This document shows, one piece after another, positions 1-12,300 of a stretch of DNA of 64,000 bases. The notes under the pieces were generated by a model. It ran no database searches and had not been told where the DNA came from. It saw only the letters and a program-made list of their open reading frames with translations. Origin of the DNA: Toxoplasma gondii ME49 (lineage: Eukaryota > Apicomplexa > Conoidasida > Eucoccidiorida > Sarcocystidae). The stretch's first letter is position 1, and each line of letters begins with the position of its first letter. The DNA is taken from positions 1,495,903-1,559,902 of the forward strand of contig NC_031473.1 of NCBI RefSeq assembly GCF_000006565.2, read 5' to 3'. The translations under genes were made by a program, and so were the position numbers.

Positions 1-390
1 CTATTCTTCTGTGTGTCTCTCGTACTGTTGTCTGCTCGCGGTGTCGTTTCTTCTTTTCCTCATCGCCTGCATGTCCATGGAGGATTCGCACACAGCGCTC
101 TTCCATGTCAGGTCTCTTTGTTTCTTCCCCGTCTTGCCAGTTGGCCTCTCTTGCTGTTCATGCTTTGAGTCTTCCGTGTCTTCCTCTCGCTCTCGTCTTC
201 GGGGTGTGTCTGTCCTTCGTTCTCTTTTGTTTCTTGCATGTTCTCCCTCCTTCCTTCTCTCGTCGTCTCTCTCATCCGCGTCGGCCGCGGTCTCTTTTCT
301 TCGCTCGCCTCCTCTTCTTCTGGCCGGCTCCGCCTTCGCGGCCGAACTTGTCTCTGTCCTGTGTCTCCGTGCTGGCCCTCCTCGTTTCAG
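1..390 (+). other. Intron part upstream of the first visible beta-adaptin exon
   Basis: This stretch is pyrimidine-rich on the + strand and ends in a good acceptor (ctcgtttcag) at 390. The open frames here are low-complexity Ser/Leu/Arg runs, which is what CT-rich introns in this window give. I read it as the 3' part of an intron of the beta-adaptin gene; earlier exons lie outside the window. Confidence 0.6.
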
Positions 391-3300
391 GTCGCATTCA
401 GCTGCATTTGACACTTGCGAACAAGAGCTCGATGACTCTCAACGGCTGGGCGATTCAGTTCAACAGAAACTCCTTCGGCCTTGCTCCAGCCGCAAACCTG
501 CAAGTCGCCGACTTGCTCTCTGGCCAGTCTGCAGAGACGACTGTGCCAGTGGTTCCAGGGCAACTCATGTCCAACGCTGCCCCTGAGCAGCCTCTCTCTC
601 TGCAAGTAGGGAACTCGTCCGCCTTCCCCAGAGGTCGCGGCGCGGGGACGCCGTCTTCTCTAGAGCGTTAGCTGCCAGCGCAACGCAGGAGCATAGTGCT
701 CTGCGCCTTTTTTCGGAGGATGCGGACCGCGTCTCCTGCTGCCTCAGGCGCAAAAGGCGCGTTCGTACCGCTCTTGCAGGCTGCCTCGTGTCTCACATTC
801 GTGCAAGGGCGCGGGGGGTCGTGTGTAGCTCTTCTCTCGAACCGCAGGTGACGCAGGGAAGGCATATCGATGTCGAGATCTCTCCGCGCGACTCAGTGTG
901 ATGGACGCTCTCGCTGGTCGCTCAAACATGCGCGAGTGTGCAGCTGAATCTGTGGAGAAGGAACTCCGTTTCTGTGTGTCGTCAGGTCGCCGTCAAGACG
1001 AATCTCGACATCTTCTGCTTCACTGTACCATTCGACTTGAGCGTCGTTCTCCAAGAGAACTCCTCTGCCGACAAGGACGTTTTCAGACAAAGGTGGCAAA
1101 ACATTGGAGAAGCGAGACAGGTACCGAAACTTGACGTCCTCGACACAGACACCCCCGACCGCCGCCCTCTCTGTATCCCGGAGAGACTGCATGTGAACGA
1201 GGATAATCCAGAAACAAAGTTCCAAAGCAGAGGGCAACCCGCACAAAGAGCGCTGCACCGGAAAGGAAGAAAGAAAGCATACCCACAAGCTTCCTTCTCT
1301 GCGTGTCGATATATATATATATATAGATATACGGAGAGAGATATACATATATGTATGAATAAGCATATATATACATCTATAGAGAAGTGTGTGTATGCAT
1401 ATATATATATATACATATATATATATACAAATGCACATATATACAGATGTGTGTAAGTGTGTGTGTAAATGTATAAATATATATATATATATGTGTGTAA
1501 AGGCTTTTTAATTGCGAGAGAGCAGAGCTAATCAGCTGTCAGTGTTTTTTTATTACGCTCGTACCGAAAGAGTGAAAATTGCTGAGAGAGGAGTATAAGC
1601 TTCTTCCTGGAAGTCTGTAACTTCGAGATGAACAGACCCGGTCGGGCAGATTTAGATGAATGGGGCACTCAGTGTAGGGTGCAGGACTTTTCCGTTGCCT
1701 CTGTGTCGCCGTCAGGCGTCTGCATGCGTTGCTTTGCACGAAGAGTGCTTCCAATATTCTTAGGGCATGCAGTCAAGTGCATGCAATCTATTTCAAGAAT
1801 AAATTTCTTTTCGTGATTCCTGCAATCGTTTACAACCATTTACGTTGATATGTGTATTCGCTTTCTCTCTGCGTTATATCTTCTCGCTTCTCTTCTCTTG
1901 AGGGTTTAAGGTTTTATGTGGCGACGGATGTCTTGTCTTGAAACGGAGTGAATGCCTGCGCGTGAGAAAACCTGTTTTTCTGTTTTCAGAGCTCCCTGAT
2001 GGCAAGCGCGCCCAGTTCGCAGAGTCCACAAGCTGTGACGAAGCAAATGCAGGCGGCAAACATAAGCCTGGTTGCGCAGCGGAGTGCAGACACTTTCGTA
2101 AGAGGCTTGTTTTTCCCTGTTTACTCTGTTTTAAATACAAGCACCAGCGGGTGACTCTCTCGATTTCTACCTCTGCATGTGTGCATGTCTATGTACGTTG
2201 GAGATTCTCTGTCTCTTTTGGGGGAATGGAAGGCTTGCATCGCCGTTCAATTTCTGTTCTTCTCTGTACACCCGGGCTACGGGACTACGAGGTGGACTTC
2301 TGGCTTAGATCTCGAAGGTTTGTGTCTCCTGGATTCAACCTTTCCTGGGTGTTGCCGGAGCATAATTAAGACAGAAATTCGTCTGTCGAAGAAAAACGAG
2401 TACCTATCCGTCGCTCTGCCGTCCTGGCTATCTGTGTGAGACGCGATATTTCTGCATGGAGCTGACATGTGGAACAGGAGTTTCTGCTGTGGAGCGCGCT
2501 TTTCTCTTCGTTTTCGTGATGAGCTGCAGCCACTTGAGCTCTCCAGTGTTGGACGTGCATGTCGTCGAGGCTGTTTGTTTTTATCGTGTTGGGCGAAACC
2601 TCTCAGTGTTTTCCAGTTTTTCCACGTAAAACGCAAGCACTCGTTCGTTTTTAGTCGCTTTTGTTTGTGAGAGAAGTGAGATTCAGAGACGGTGTGTGTT
2701 TCGGATCCTCAGGATGCGCTCTACTTCTCTGCAACAACGACCAACAACCTCGTCGTGCTCGCTGAGGTGTCACTACAGCGGAACGGGAACGCCGTGAAGC
2801 TCGTCACTCGGAGCGAGGCTGCTGCCTTGGTAAGCCACAGGCAAGAAATTCTTCGTTTGAAAAGAAACGTGGATGTCGTCTCTCGTAGATGGAAGAGTTC
2901 GTTCAAGTGGAGTGCTGCCCCCGATCGAGATACGACGACGCGAAAGTCCTTTTCAGTCATGTGATGAGGTCGTGTCTGCTGCAGCCCGGCACCGCCTGTC
3001 GTCTCCCGGTGTGCTCGGAAAATAATTCACTGTGTGCATTTGGTTTTACGTTCGAGCGATCTCTGCACTCCAATGGCAGATACCGCACAAAATAGCGTTC
3101 AGGCATGCTCTTCAGAAGCATCCCGTGCCTTTGCTAGCTGTACGAAACGACGAAGCCGTAACACGAACGGAGGGGTTGCTACTCGTCATATATATATATA
3201 TATATACATATTCATATATATACATATATATATACATATATATATACATATTCATATATATACATATATATATACATATTCATATATATACATATATATA

Positions 3301-3715
3301 TATATACATATTCATATATATATACATAAATATATACATATATATACATATATATATATATATCTACATATATGAGCGGTGTATGTGTAAATGCGTACGG
3401 GTGGCTGAGATGTGGAACGTGGGGACGGCTGCGGCTGGTGCAGAGTCAGCACCGATTTCTCGAACTGGGTCGTCTTGTCTTCTCTTGTTCGCTGGAATCG
3501 TCATTTCTGTAAATCTAAAGTTGTGGGCGAACGACCGTTCTGTTCGTGAAGGTTGTTGCACTCTGCGAGCGTGCATGCAGCGGAAGCGAGGACAGTCGAT
3601 TTCTTTTTAGTGTGTTTTATAACGCGCTTCTGCGTCCTGTCTGCGTTCTTTTTGTCAGCTTCCGCTTTTCACCTCGACCGTTTGTGCGGCCCTTCGGCTG
3701 ACGCCACGGTCATGA
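391..3715 (+). CDS. Beta-adaptin (AP-1/AP-2 large subunit), C-terminal appendage exons, 5' partial
   Basis: Beta-adaptin is a large subunit of the clathrin adaptor complexes AP-1/AP-2. Its C-terminal appendage (ear) recruits accessory proteins and clathrin at the trans-Golgi or plasma membrane. I join five exons: 391-605, 986-1120, 1990-2097, 2713-2829 and 3659-3715 (stop TGA). The first exon enters in phase 1; the later junctions are all phase 0. Exon 1 carries the beta-sandwich part of the ear ([20 protein letters not shown], then a Pro/Gln-rich end). Exon 2 starts the platform subdomain ([14 protein letters not shown]). Exon 3 contains a conserved-looking helix ([14 protein letters not shown]). 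Exon 4 has the typical [18 protein letters not shown] strand pair, and the last exon encodes the short [12 protein letters not shown] tail, where relatives read VPLFFQ-like. The trunk and hinge are outside the window. I cannot tell AP-1 from AP-2; a shared beta subunit is possible. The intron at 2830-3658 contains a large TA repeat. Confidence 0.85.
1305..1500. repeat. TA/CATA microsatellite in a beta-adaptin intron
   Basis: Runs of alternating TA with occasional CATA or TGTA interruptions lie in three blocks, near 1307-1335, 1397-1445 and 1476-1496, all within the intron 1121-1989. The Ile/Tyr-rich reading frames over this stretch are artefacts of the repeat. Confidence 0.9.
3186..3376. repeat. 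190-bp TA / ATACATAT compound microsatellite
   Basis: An almost uninterrupted alternating TA tract is broken at intervals by tacata and ttcata units, giving a higher-order pattern of about 20-36 bp. It lies inside the last beta-adaptin intron (2830-3658). Strand slippage or extruded hairpins are likely, and length should vary between strains. Confidence 0.9.
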
Positions 3716-4843
3716 GGAGGTTTGTGGTCATCGAATCGCGCCGGAGTCTTTCGCTCGATGTCTTGCCGCTTTTCGCGAATCGGTGCTCGTCTGTGCCTAG
3801 ACAGTCACGTAGAAATCCACCCCCGACATGTGTAATCAGCGGGACATTCTGTTTTTTTCCATCTTGTGAAAGCCTTCTTCGCTCTCCGTCATCGCAGCGT
3901 CGACCTCGCTTGTGCGCCAGTCGGAAAACGGTGTTTAGCATGGCAGAGACACTCCGTCTGGCGGACTCAAACCTGCTGCGCGTGCTGCCGTTCGACGCTG
4001 CTCCTGCGCGGCGCCTGGTCTTGCTTTCGGGGTAGTGTCTCTCCGATTTCGAATTCGTGCGTCTCCCGAGCCGTTTCTTTGTTATTGGCGGTTCTCAGAC
4101 AGACTTCAGAAGCGCCTTGTGCATTTGCTAGCCTCCAACATCTCGTGACACAAGTCGCAGCCGAATGGGCATTCACGATAGTGCACGCTACAGCAGCTTC
4201 GGACTGTCTGAGTGGACGCGCTCTCACGAAGCTTAATGGTGGCGCTAGTTGATAAAATCCTGGAAGGACGGCGGAAAATCGAGAAGGCAACACGCTCTGT
4301 GAAGCTGGGCATGACTTGCCCTAGGTTGAAAAATGCAGTAGTCGAGCATCAACTTAGATGCACTGGTCGAGGGTGGCAACGAATCATTGTACTGTTTGTA
4401 CTTCGTTGCTTTGCCCCAAGATGTCCCTAATCCAGTTCTGAGCACAGTTCAGGAAAGGCATCCAAAAAGCTCATAGTGAGCCTCCACGTTTCACCGTCCA
4501 GCGGATGAGTGGTCGGCAGTCGCCGAAAAGGGAGTGAATTGCCCGTCCCTCTTTGAACAGATGACTCAGAGAGTGCGACAGTTCCACTCTTTCCGGATTA
4601 CCATTAAACCAAAGTAAAAAGATACTGCTCAACGACTTCAAACCCGCTGACATTTTCCGGCTCCACACTCGCTCCCGCTGAGTTCCCTGTTTACAACGCG
4701 CTTATCGTGTTGTCAATCGCTGTCGGACAAGAGTAACGCATACCCCACATAGAAAATCTACATATGTTTATATAGATAAATACTTATGTATGTATATTGA
4801 AGGAGAACGACGGACACAGTTCGGCGTACCCATGGATATCTGT

Positions 4844-5449
4844 TCAGGTGTGAAGGACTTTTTTTTTAAACTGAGCTGCCCCTCTTTGGCCGGGCTGTAA
4901 GCGAAAGAAGGATCGATCGGCTCTGGGTGCTGCTGTCTTCGTCAAAAAGTTTCGCATGTCACAGACACTTCCCATGTGATAGCCGGATTTTGGCCAGAGA
5001 TACAACGTAGTTTCCGCGTTCTCTGCCTGGAGGCCGCAGACGTCATACTGCTTCAAAAAGAAGTGTCAGTTACTGTAGTGACAAACAGTTTTCAAAGCGG
5101 TGGAGAAGCCTGGCTGGTGTTTGAAGTGCCGAATTAGTCCAGACCCGTCAACAAAAAATTAGCTTCTCACGCAAAGAAACCCAGCAAGGGCAGGCAATCC
5201 CTTTCATTTGAGAACTTTGTTGTACACTGTCCCTTTGTGATGGGCGATGCCGGATTCGTTGTTTCCGGTAAAATGTGTAGGAATGTCCACGAAAGTGCTT
5301 TTCTCCGGATGATGTGTGCTCTGGTGATTTGTGAATCCAGATATTCGCAGTCTTTTTCCAGGAGAAAAAAGACTTACGGTGAGAACCCAGTGAAAGATTG
5401 ATTTGAATCGGTTAGTGTGCACAGCCAGTTCCTGCTTTCCCGATCCCAT
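4844..5449 (-). CDS. Possible small two-exon protein, unrecognised
   Basis: I do not recognise this protein. On the - strand an ATG at 5449, in an A-rich context (gaaaaATGG), opens 24 codons to 5378, where a consensus donor (ACC|gtaagtc) occurs. A matching phase-0 acceptor (ttgaagcag) at 5048 opens a second exon, 5047-4844, ending in TGA. The joined product would be about 91 residues. It begins MGSGKQELAVHTN and ends in a basic tail (AQFKKKVLHT), with a TTLYLWPKSGYHMG segment in the middle. The intron is about 330 bp. The non-repetitive composition and in-phase splice sites favour coding, but an intervening exon may be missed. It converges with the beta-adaptin gene, which ends 1.1 kb away. 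Confidence 0.3.
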
Positions 5450-8400
5450 TTTTCGTAATGAGTGGTTGGACTTGGTTGACTGTCGTTCTCTGACAGTAAA
5501 TCGTGTGGCACTGCGTCAGATTGTTTTGTCTCTCGAGGAAACTTTCTTTTGACTAACCAACAGTTTTCAGACTAGAGGAATGTGATACAATGGTTAATCA
5601 GAGCTAACCGGCAGAACAGCGTCCACTTTCTCTCTTAAGGCGGAAATCTGTCTGATCACTCGGTTTGCTTCTGAATGGTGCCAGTGTCTGAAAGTCGCTT
5701 CCTGAAGAATCAGCGACCACCCGTCTTCCCTGGCAGGGAAAAATTTGCGGGATCCTTACGCAGCGCTCTCATTAGTAAGCACCATAATGCGAGGAACCAT
5801 GCGTGCAAGACCAATCGAATAACTACTTGCGCAAGACTAACTGTGGAAGGAATGTGTGTGGGTCACATCCTTGGCAGACTGTACTTCTGTCCAACGATCT
5901 CGTGGACAGTCCGAAACAGAAACGACGACCGTTTTCTACCTTTCGTCTGATATGCTTTTTTGTCTCTGTTTATTCGATTTTGAGTTATTCAATTCTGGAT
6001 CCCGGGCCATTTGTCCGAGACCATATCTGTGAATGAGGTGACAATTACAGCACATGGTCTAGCGATGACCTTTATGGCCTCGATGCCGGCTTGGTCGTGT
6101 TGAATGGCGGCCGAGGCTCTCAAACGACTTTCTGTAGTTCTTGCGGATCGACCGCCACCACTGCTTGACAGTCCACGGTATTGTTAACGCCAGCCTACCT
6201 TACTCTCCCAAGGACACATGCGCTTCTGATCACAGCTCCTGCAAAGGGAAATCGAAGAGGAAATATGAAAGAGGCCACCGAAGTGGATCTCCTGATCTTT
6301 GTACAGCCTGTATGGTAAGTTTCCAAACGGACGTTACCCCGTGTGGCCTGAAGGCCCGTTCTTAGATGAGCTCCGTACTCGGCTCGCGTCCATTTCTTCC
6401 CTTTTTGCTTGCAAGTGCTCTTCAGGCTTTTGTGAAGCTGAAGCTGGTAACTATCAAGAGAGAAACAACAGAAAAGAAAGTCCTGAACGATTAAAACTCG
6501 AGTGGATAAACAACGGCAGAAGCAGCCCAGAATGGATTAAAACAGAGTGCAACAACGATAACCTTGACTGGGCTTTTCCTGCCGGCGGTTTACTGGCACA
6601 GCTCTGACGAAATCACCCACGGGTTGATGTCCGTTGGCGTAGCTGTTTCCGCTTCACAGAAGGATCAAAAGGAAAAAGGCCCCTCGCGCAGACCGTTGGT
6701 TGTCTGCCGGCAGTGCTATTTAATACCTCCTCCTTCCGAACCACCTTCGTAGCTCTTTATTTCCCTTAACACCTTCGGTTTCGGGGCTGGTTCAAACGAC
6801 ACTTGTGCGTACCTACCTGAAAGCTGCAGTTTGCACTGCGGAGCCCCGACAGTTCAGGAACAATTAGATCGTACACAGCTAAACAACTCTACCGCAGACG
6901 CCACTTGCCTGGAAGAAAATTCGAAAGTGTGTACGGGCGGGTTTTTGACAGAGAAATAGCAGAGTGTTCAAGGATGCCAGAGAAAAGATGACTGGCGAAC
7001 AGGTGCTTGCGGTACCAGGAACCTTCTTTTTTCGACTGTTACAAGGCACGACAAAGAAGTGTGCCCGCAGCTCAAGGTACACCAAGTTTCCATTAATTGC
7101 TGTCATAACGGTGTCGTTTGTAGCTTTGGCTTCGCGTAGTCCTTTCCGTGGAGCAACTCTCATGATCTGCCTCGCCGTGTCGCCCGCGAACCCCGCAAAA
7201 ACTGCCGCTCGCGCGCTGCTCGTTTCCTATGGGCTCTCAAGTAGCCAGTCATGCCGGGCGCGTAGTATTTATGGCAGCAGGAGCTGGAGGCGTGGCACGA
7301 GAAGAGGCACCATCAAGAAATTCCTGGGTCTTGGTTTTCGTTCCTTTACAACCCCCTTTCGCTGCACATCTGTTTTCCTGCGAACCTCTGTTGCTCCCTT
7401 TCGACAGAGAGACCTCCAATCCAGGGTAAAAGGCTTTCGAGTGTTCTGGCACTCTGCGTTGCCCCGACAGTCCCGTCGCGCAGAGAACCCACTGAGACTG
7501 CGTTGGGGACCACACAGGTACACTTGTGGCATTAACGAAGGGTGCCGTCGCGAAGAGCGGTGAAAAAAGCTGATTGTGCGCGTCATGTGTGGCAGGCAAC
7601 GCGGTTCGTGTGTTGCACGTTGGGAGCGTATTTTTCGTGGTGTGGCGCTGTTTGCGGTTGACAAGGAATCAAGTGTGTTCTTGGACTGCTCGTTTTCGCC
7701 TCTCTTCAGCAGGCAAAGAAGCTCTGTGCTCGGTCACGAAAAGAAGTTCCCGGGTCGGTCGCGGGATGCTAGAGGTGAGAGGCGTCCGCTCTCGCCAGCC
7801 CTGTGGTAAGACCAACCCCGGCGCCGTTTCGGCTGCCCTCTGGGCGCGTCACACACAGTTGCGTCGTCGCCAGGTCGCTTTGTGTTTCGGCGAGTCCAAC
7901 CAGCTGCTGTTCTGCGGCAAAAAACGAGAGGGAAGTCGCGCATGTGGCCAGTTGCTCATTGTCTCTGGAAAATGCTAATGCGGGCGAGCCCGTTTCCTTG
8001 GCAAATTTGCCCGAAGGCTCTGCCCCCAATGCGCGGCCAGACCGTGTAAAACCGTCGCCAGTCGTCTCCGAAAGCGGCGTCGGTTCGCCTCTCCGTCGTT
8101 CAGCTCGTCGGGACTGGAGCCACGAAAGCCACCGTCTGCAGCAGTTCTGACCTTCTGCATGTTCCCCAGAAAGCGTGGCGACGCGCAGCTACTTTCCAAA
8201 CCGAAATTCTAGAACTTCGTCGAGTGTTGAACGAAAACTCGAGAAGAACGCGAAGCCTGCCCCGGGACGCTGCCCACCGGTGTCGCCCCTCAGTCGCGCA
8301 GCACGGCCGAGAGAGGCCAACCCGGTGCACACGCAGGGATAAGCAGAAGGCACACACGTACACTCGGAAGAGTCCCAAGGAGTTTTCTGCTTCTCGGAGT

Positions 8401-9324
8401 CTCGAGGAAAAAACGGTTCTCCAGCCTCTCTCCACTCAACGATGGGTACGTCCACCAGAAACGCCAACTGCCATTTGTCTCTGCCGGGAGGACCCCTGCC
8501 TTGGGTGGTACATCTGCGCCTACCTCAAATGCCACCCCGCTTGTGCGTGCTTCACCGTTTGTGCGCGAATTGCGAATACTCTCATTTTCGACGGCGTAGA
8601 AAATCCCGATGCAGACGGGGAAGAAGGGGAAAAGCGCAAAAAGCGTCTAGAGGCCGTTATCAAGAAAGGCGGAACGGATCTCGCGTAGATCCGTCTTTCC
8701 CACTCTGCGGGCAACAGCAGTGGCATGCCCATGTTCCGTTCATGGGAACCCGAATTTATGCGAAAACTGAGGGAGTACAGGTCCAACAAGCGAGGCTGAA
8801 CGGGAGGAAAGGGACGACATGTTGACAACTGCTGAACGAACCTCTGGAAACGGTATTTTCGTCTGACAGCGAGTGTGGCAAGAGGCCAGGCATAGCGGCC
8901 TAGCAAGTCAGCTCGTCACCATCACCGGTTTAAGAAAGATATTCTCACTCTGCCGTTTTTATGTCTTCGTCCAGATTTCGGCACTCTTGGCAAGTTGAGC
9001 TATCGCGGTTTCCCCTGTTCTGGCCCTTACAAGGAGGCAGTGCGGTTCGCGGGTGCCATCGACATGTAGAGGTCTGCAGTGTCCGGGAAAATCTGCCAGT
9101 GTGTTTGAGTCTCTCCGAATCCGCGTGTAGATCCACCTCGGCGAACCTCGAGTCTCCTGTGGTTCACGCCTCTGTCTGTAGACGCGTCGCTCCTCCAGTC
9201 TGTTTTTTTTAATTTTCCCGCCGAGGAAACGGGTCAACCCGGTTTTCGTTTTGACGGCAAAAAAGGGGTTGTAGCCACATCTGATGCCAGGTGTTCCGCG
9301 TTCTGTCTACACGTGCTTTTTCAG
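5450..9324. other. No supported gene
   Basis: Frames of 60-200 codons occur on both strands, but none shows convincing family features or a chain of phase-consistent splice sites. The stretch near 8560-8690 (+) reads as an acidic/basic mixture (GVENPDADGEEGEKRKKR) that could be a 5' exon of the gene at 9325-13291, but I found no donor that joins it in phase. The rest is probably intergenic, UTR or intron. Confidence 0.4.
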
Positions 9325-12300
9325 GAGACCTCGACAGCAAACTGGAGGAAAGCCTCCGGCGGCTGATCATCGGTTCGCGGTTTCCAGAGCAGGAGCAGAG
9401 CGGGTCTTCGACGCCTCGTGACTTCACGCTCGCACCTCCTCGCTTGTTCGACAGCGCGCTCGGGCCATGCCGCACGTACTTTCCAGCTCCCGGTGTCCTG
9501 CCAATGCATGATCGACACTCGCCCAAGAACGCAACTCCTCCGCAGCCTCCGTCCTCCAACGACGGTGCGTTCTCCCGCATTTCCCAGCCACCTTGCGGGG
9601 ATTTCTTCTCAGGATTGCCGTCATTCCCCTCCGACCTGGCGGCGCTCTGCGTAGGTGCAGGACACCACACCGGGCTGGCCGCGTCGCCGGCGTCGTCCAA
9701 GCACGACTGTGACGCCTCCGGACTAGAGCGATGTGAACCGGAGCGTTCTGCGGACAACGCAGACGGCCCGATGCCGCCTCTGAAAAAGAACGGCGACCGG
9801 AGCCGGAGTAGTGTTGCGTATGGACCCGCGTCCGGGGACCACAGTCGCCAGCAAATGTACTTCCCTGCGCAGAAAACGCCCTCTGAGGGGAGTCCTACTG
9901 CGGCTTCATGCGCCCCGAAACCGCATCCCGCTCCCCCGCCAGCTCCGGCGCTCAACAACTCGGCGACGCGGGCACCTGGTCCACCGCCCTCGCTTGTGCT
10001 GCCCCCAGAAATCATGAACAGTGGGAGGGACGCGTGTGTCCTCGTGACGTTGCCGCTGTGCTTGCCTTACGGGAAGATCCTCAATGTCTGTGGAGAGTCC
10101 GAAACGAGCTGCTGCAAGCGCAACTACTACTGCATCAGTCCGAAACTGAACTACGCAGCGTGGAAGCTCTTTGCTCACTCCGGTGGCATCTGCGACACGT
10201 ACGCGGCCGCGCTGCACGTGGAGGTTGCCATCATTCATGTTCCCGAACCCCTTCTCCCTCAGGTCGCAGATCTTTTCATGAAGCACACTGCACAGTCCGA
10301 TTTCCACTTCGACAGTCCTCTCCAACTCAAGTGCGGAAACCTTCAGGAGAGGCCTGCTCCAGTCAGAGCAGGCGGAAAAGTCCTCACTCTCGAATGCTTC
10401 TTCAGCGACGTAAGCGGCCGGTTCTCCTTCGATTCTTGCGGACCGAGAGTTGTGGGACGCAGTCTTCTGCCATTTGGGATCGAAAACAACATCCAACTAC
10501 GTGTACAAGAGTGGCTGTAGTTCGAGAATGCGTGCGGTTCTTCCAACAAGATCACTTTGAAACACTCATGCGGGGGCCCCCTTCGTCCGAGGCCGGCGGC
10601 GTTTGAGAGTTACGCAGGCCCAGACAGCAGTTTCGAGTCGACGCACAGAAGAACCGGCAGAGTTCGTGATACCAAAAAGAGGAGCGAAATCGACTGCCGG
10701 TGGTGTGTCCTGTGTCATGAAGTGTCTCGTACACAGAAATGCTATGAGAACGCACCCACAGTTCTTTTCAGGGTGCCTTTCTCGGTGCGGAGAGTTGAAA
10801 ACGCAGGTTCTCGCGCGTGTAGTACCTGTGTCTCGTGAGTGAGTGATGAGTGATGCCGAAGCCAAGGGGAGAGAGGCAAAAAAAAGCGAGCGAGTCATGT
10901 GTCCTCGCTTCCGCTGTGCATGTTCTCTTCAGCAACAAGAACGCAAGAAGCTGGCCGCCATTGAACACTTTCTTAGTGGCTTCCGAACTGAGCTGGAATA
11001 TCTCATTTCTTCGCACCGGCCCCACCGATCGGGCCGTAAGTGGCAACGCACATGGGAGAGCTTGTTCATCCGTCGTAGCCGCCGCAGTATATAAACCTGG
11101 GAACGACAGGGGCTGTACCAACCGTGAAGCACTGTTCCTGGTTGCCGCGATTTGATCAGAGGTTTCCGGTGCAAAGGTCTTCAGGTGCCCGCCTACATCG
11201 GGTCTGCCTCCAGTCAGTGTAGTGAACTACGCTTGTCTGGGTCTGTTTGTTTCGTCATTCGTTTCGCTCACTGTGCACCAGAAGAGGAGCCGTACACTAA
11301 CCCCGGGACACAAGCACAACTTTGGTGGACAAGAACGAAGCTGGCTTCTCTACCCTGTGGTGAACTGGTCTCGAGTCGGGTGTTACTATCGGTTCCTGTG
11401 TTCGTTACCTGTCGATGTTCCGATGCTGAGATTCTCAAGTACATACTGGAAACACGCGCGTCTCGTCTCCGCTCTTCGGTCTGCGTCGCCTTGAGTCCCT
11501 TCCACACTTGCGCCCAATGTGCTTCTGCGATGCAATGGCTTTGTCAGACAACGGACGGAAACCGAACATCTGGAGACTTTCCAGAAACCAGTCTGGTTGC
11601 CGAAATAATGGCGGCCACCATCGGGGGCCTCGTCTGGATGTGACCGTTCGCGCTTTCCAACAGCAAGGGTCGCAGCCTGCAAGTACGGGCAGCGGAATTC
11701 AAGAAGCCAGCGGGCTCGTTGCAGATGTGTGTGCAAGCGAAATCCGACTGGTCACGACGCGAAGCTACGGCCAGCTCACTACCAAGGTAAGCAGAAGCAG
11801 CCGTTCCTGCGTGTGAGTTGTGCATTCGTCATGGCCAATCTTCGGGCCGGATCTTTTTTTGCCGCTGCATTCTATATGGAGTTTGTGTTGAAGGGTGCGA
11901 TACACGGGTATGTGTGCGTCGGATGGTTGTGGTTGCTTGTTGGTGTGTGCTGGTTTCCTGTCTCTTTCGAGAAAAAAGGAGGGCGATGTCTTGTGGAGTC
12001 TCGGCTGTGGAGTATGTCCGGATTTTTGCTGCATCCGTTTTCTTTCCCCCTGCTTTTCCGTTTGTCTCCGCTCTCCCTTCTTCAGGCAGATCCCCGATTC
12101 CCCGAGAGCAAAGTCGGGACGCGGTGTCTTCTCCGAGCTCAGCGGACATCGGGATCGAAGACTGGGTTCACTGTGCCGTGTCGGAAGGTGTTTGCACCGC
12201 AAGAAGTTCCCGAAGTGCTGCCTCTCGTTTTCCGGCCAGGGTCTCTGATTAGCCAAGAGCAGCAGCGTGCATGCGTCGAGTGGGAGGTGACGCATCGAAT

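Noticed and set aside
3032..3610. Ile/Tyr-rich open frames across 3180-3375 and similar frames in other TA tracts
   Set aside because: Alternating TA reads as IYIY in every frame; these are translation artefacts of microsatellites inside introns.
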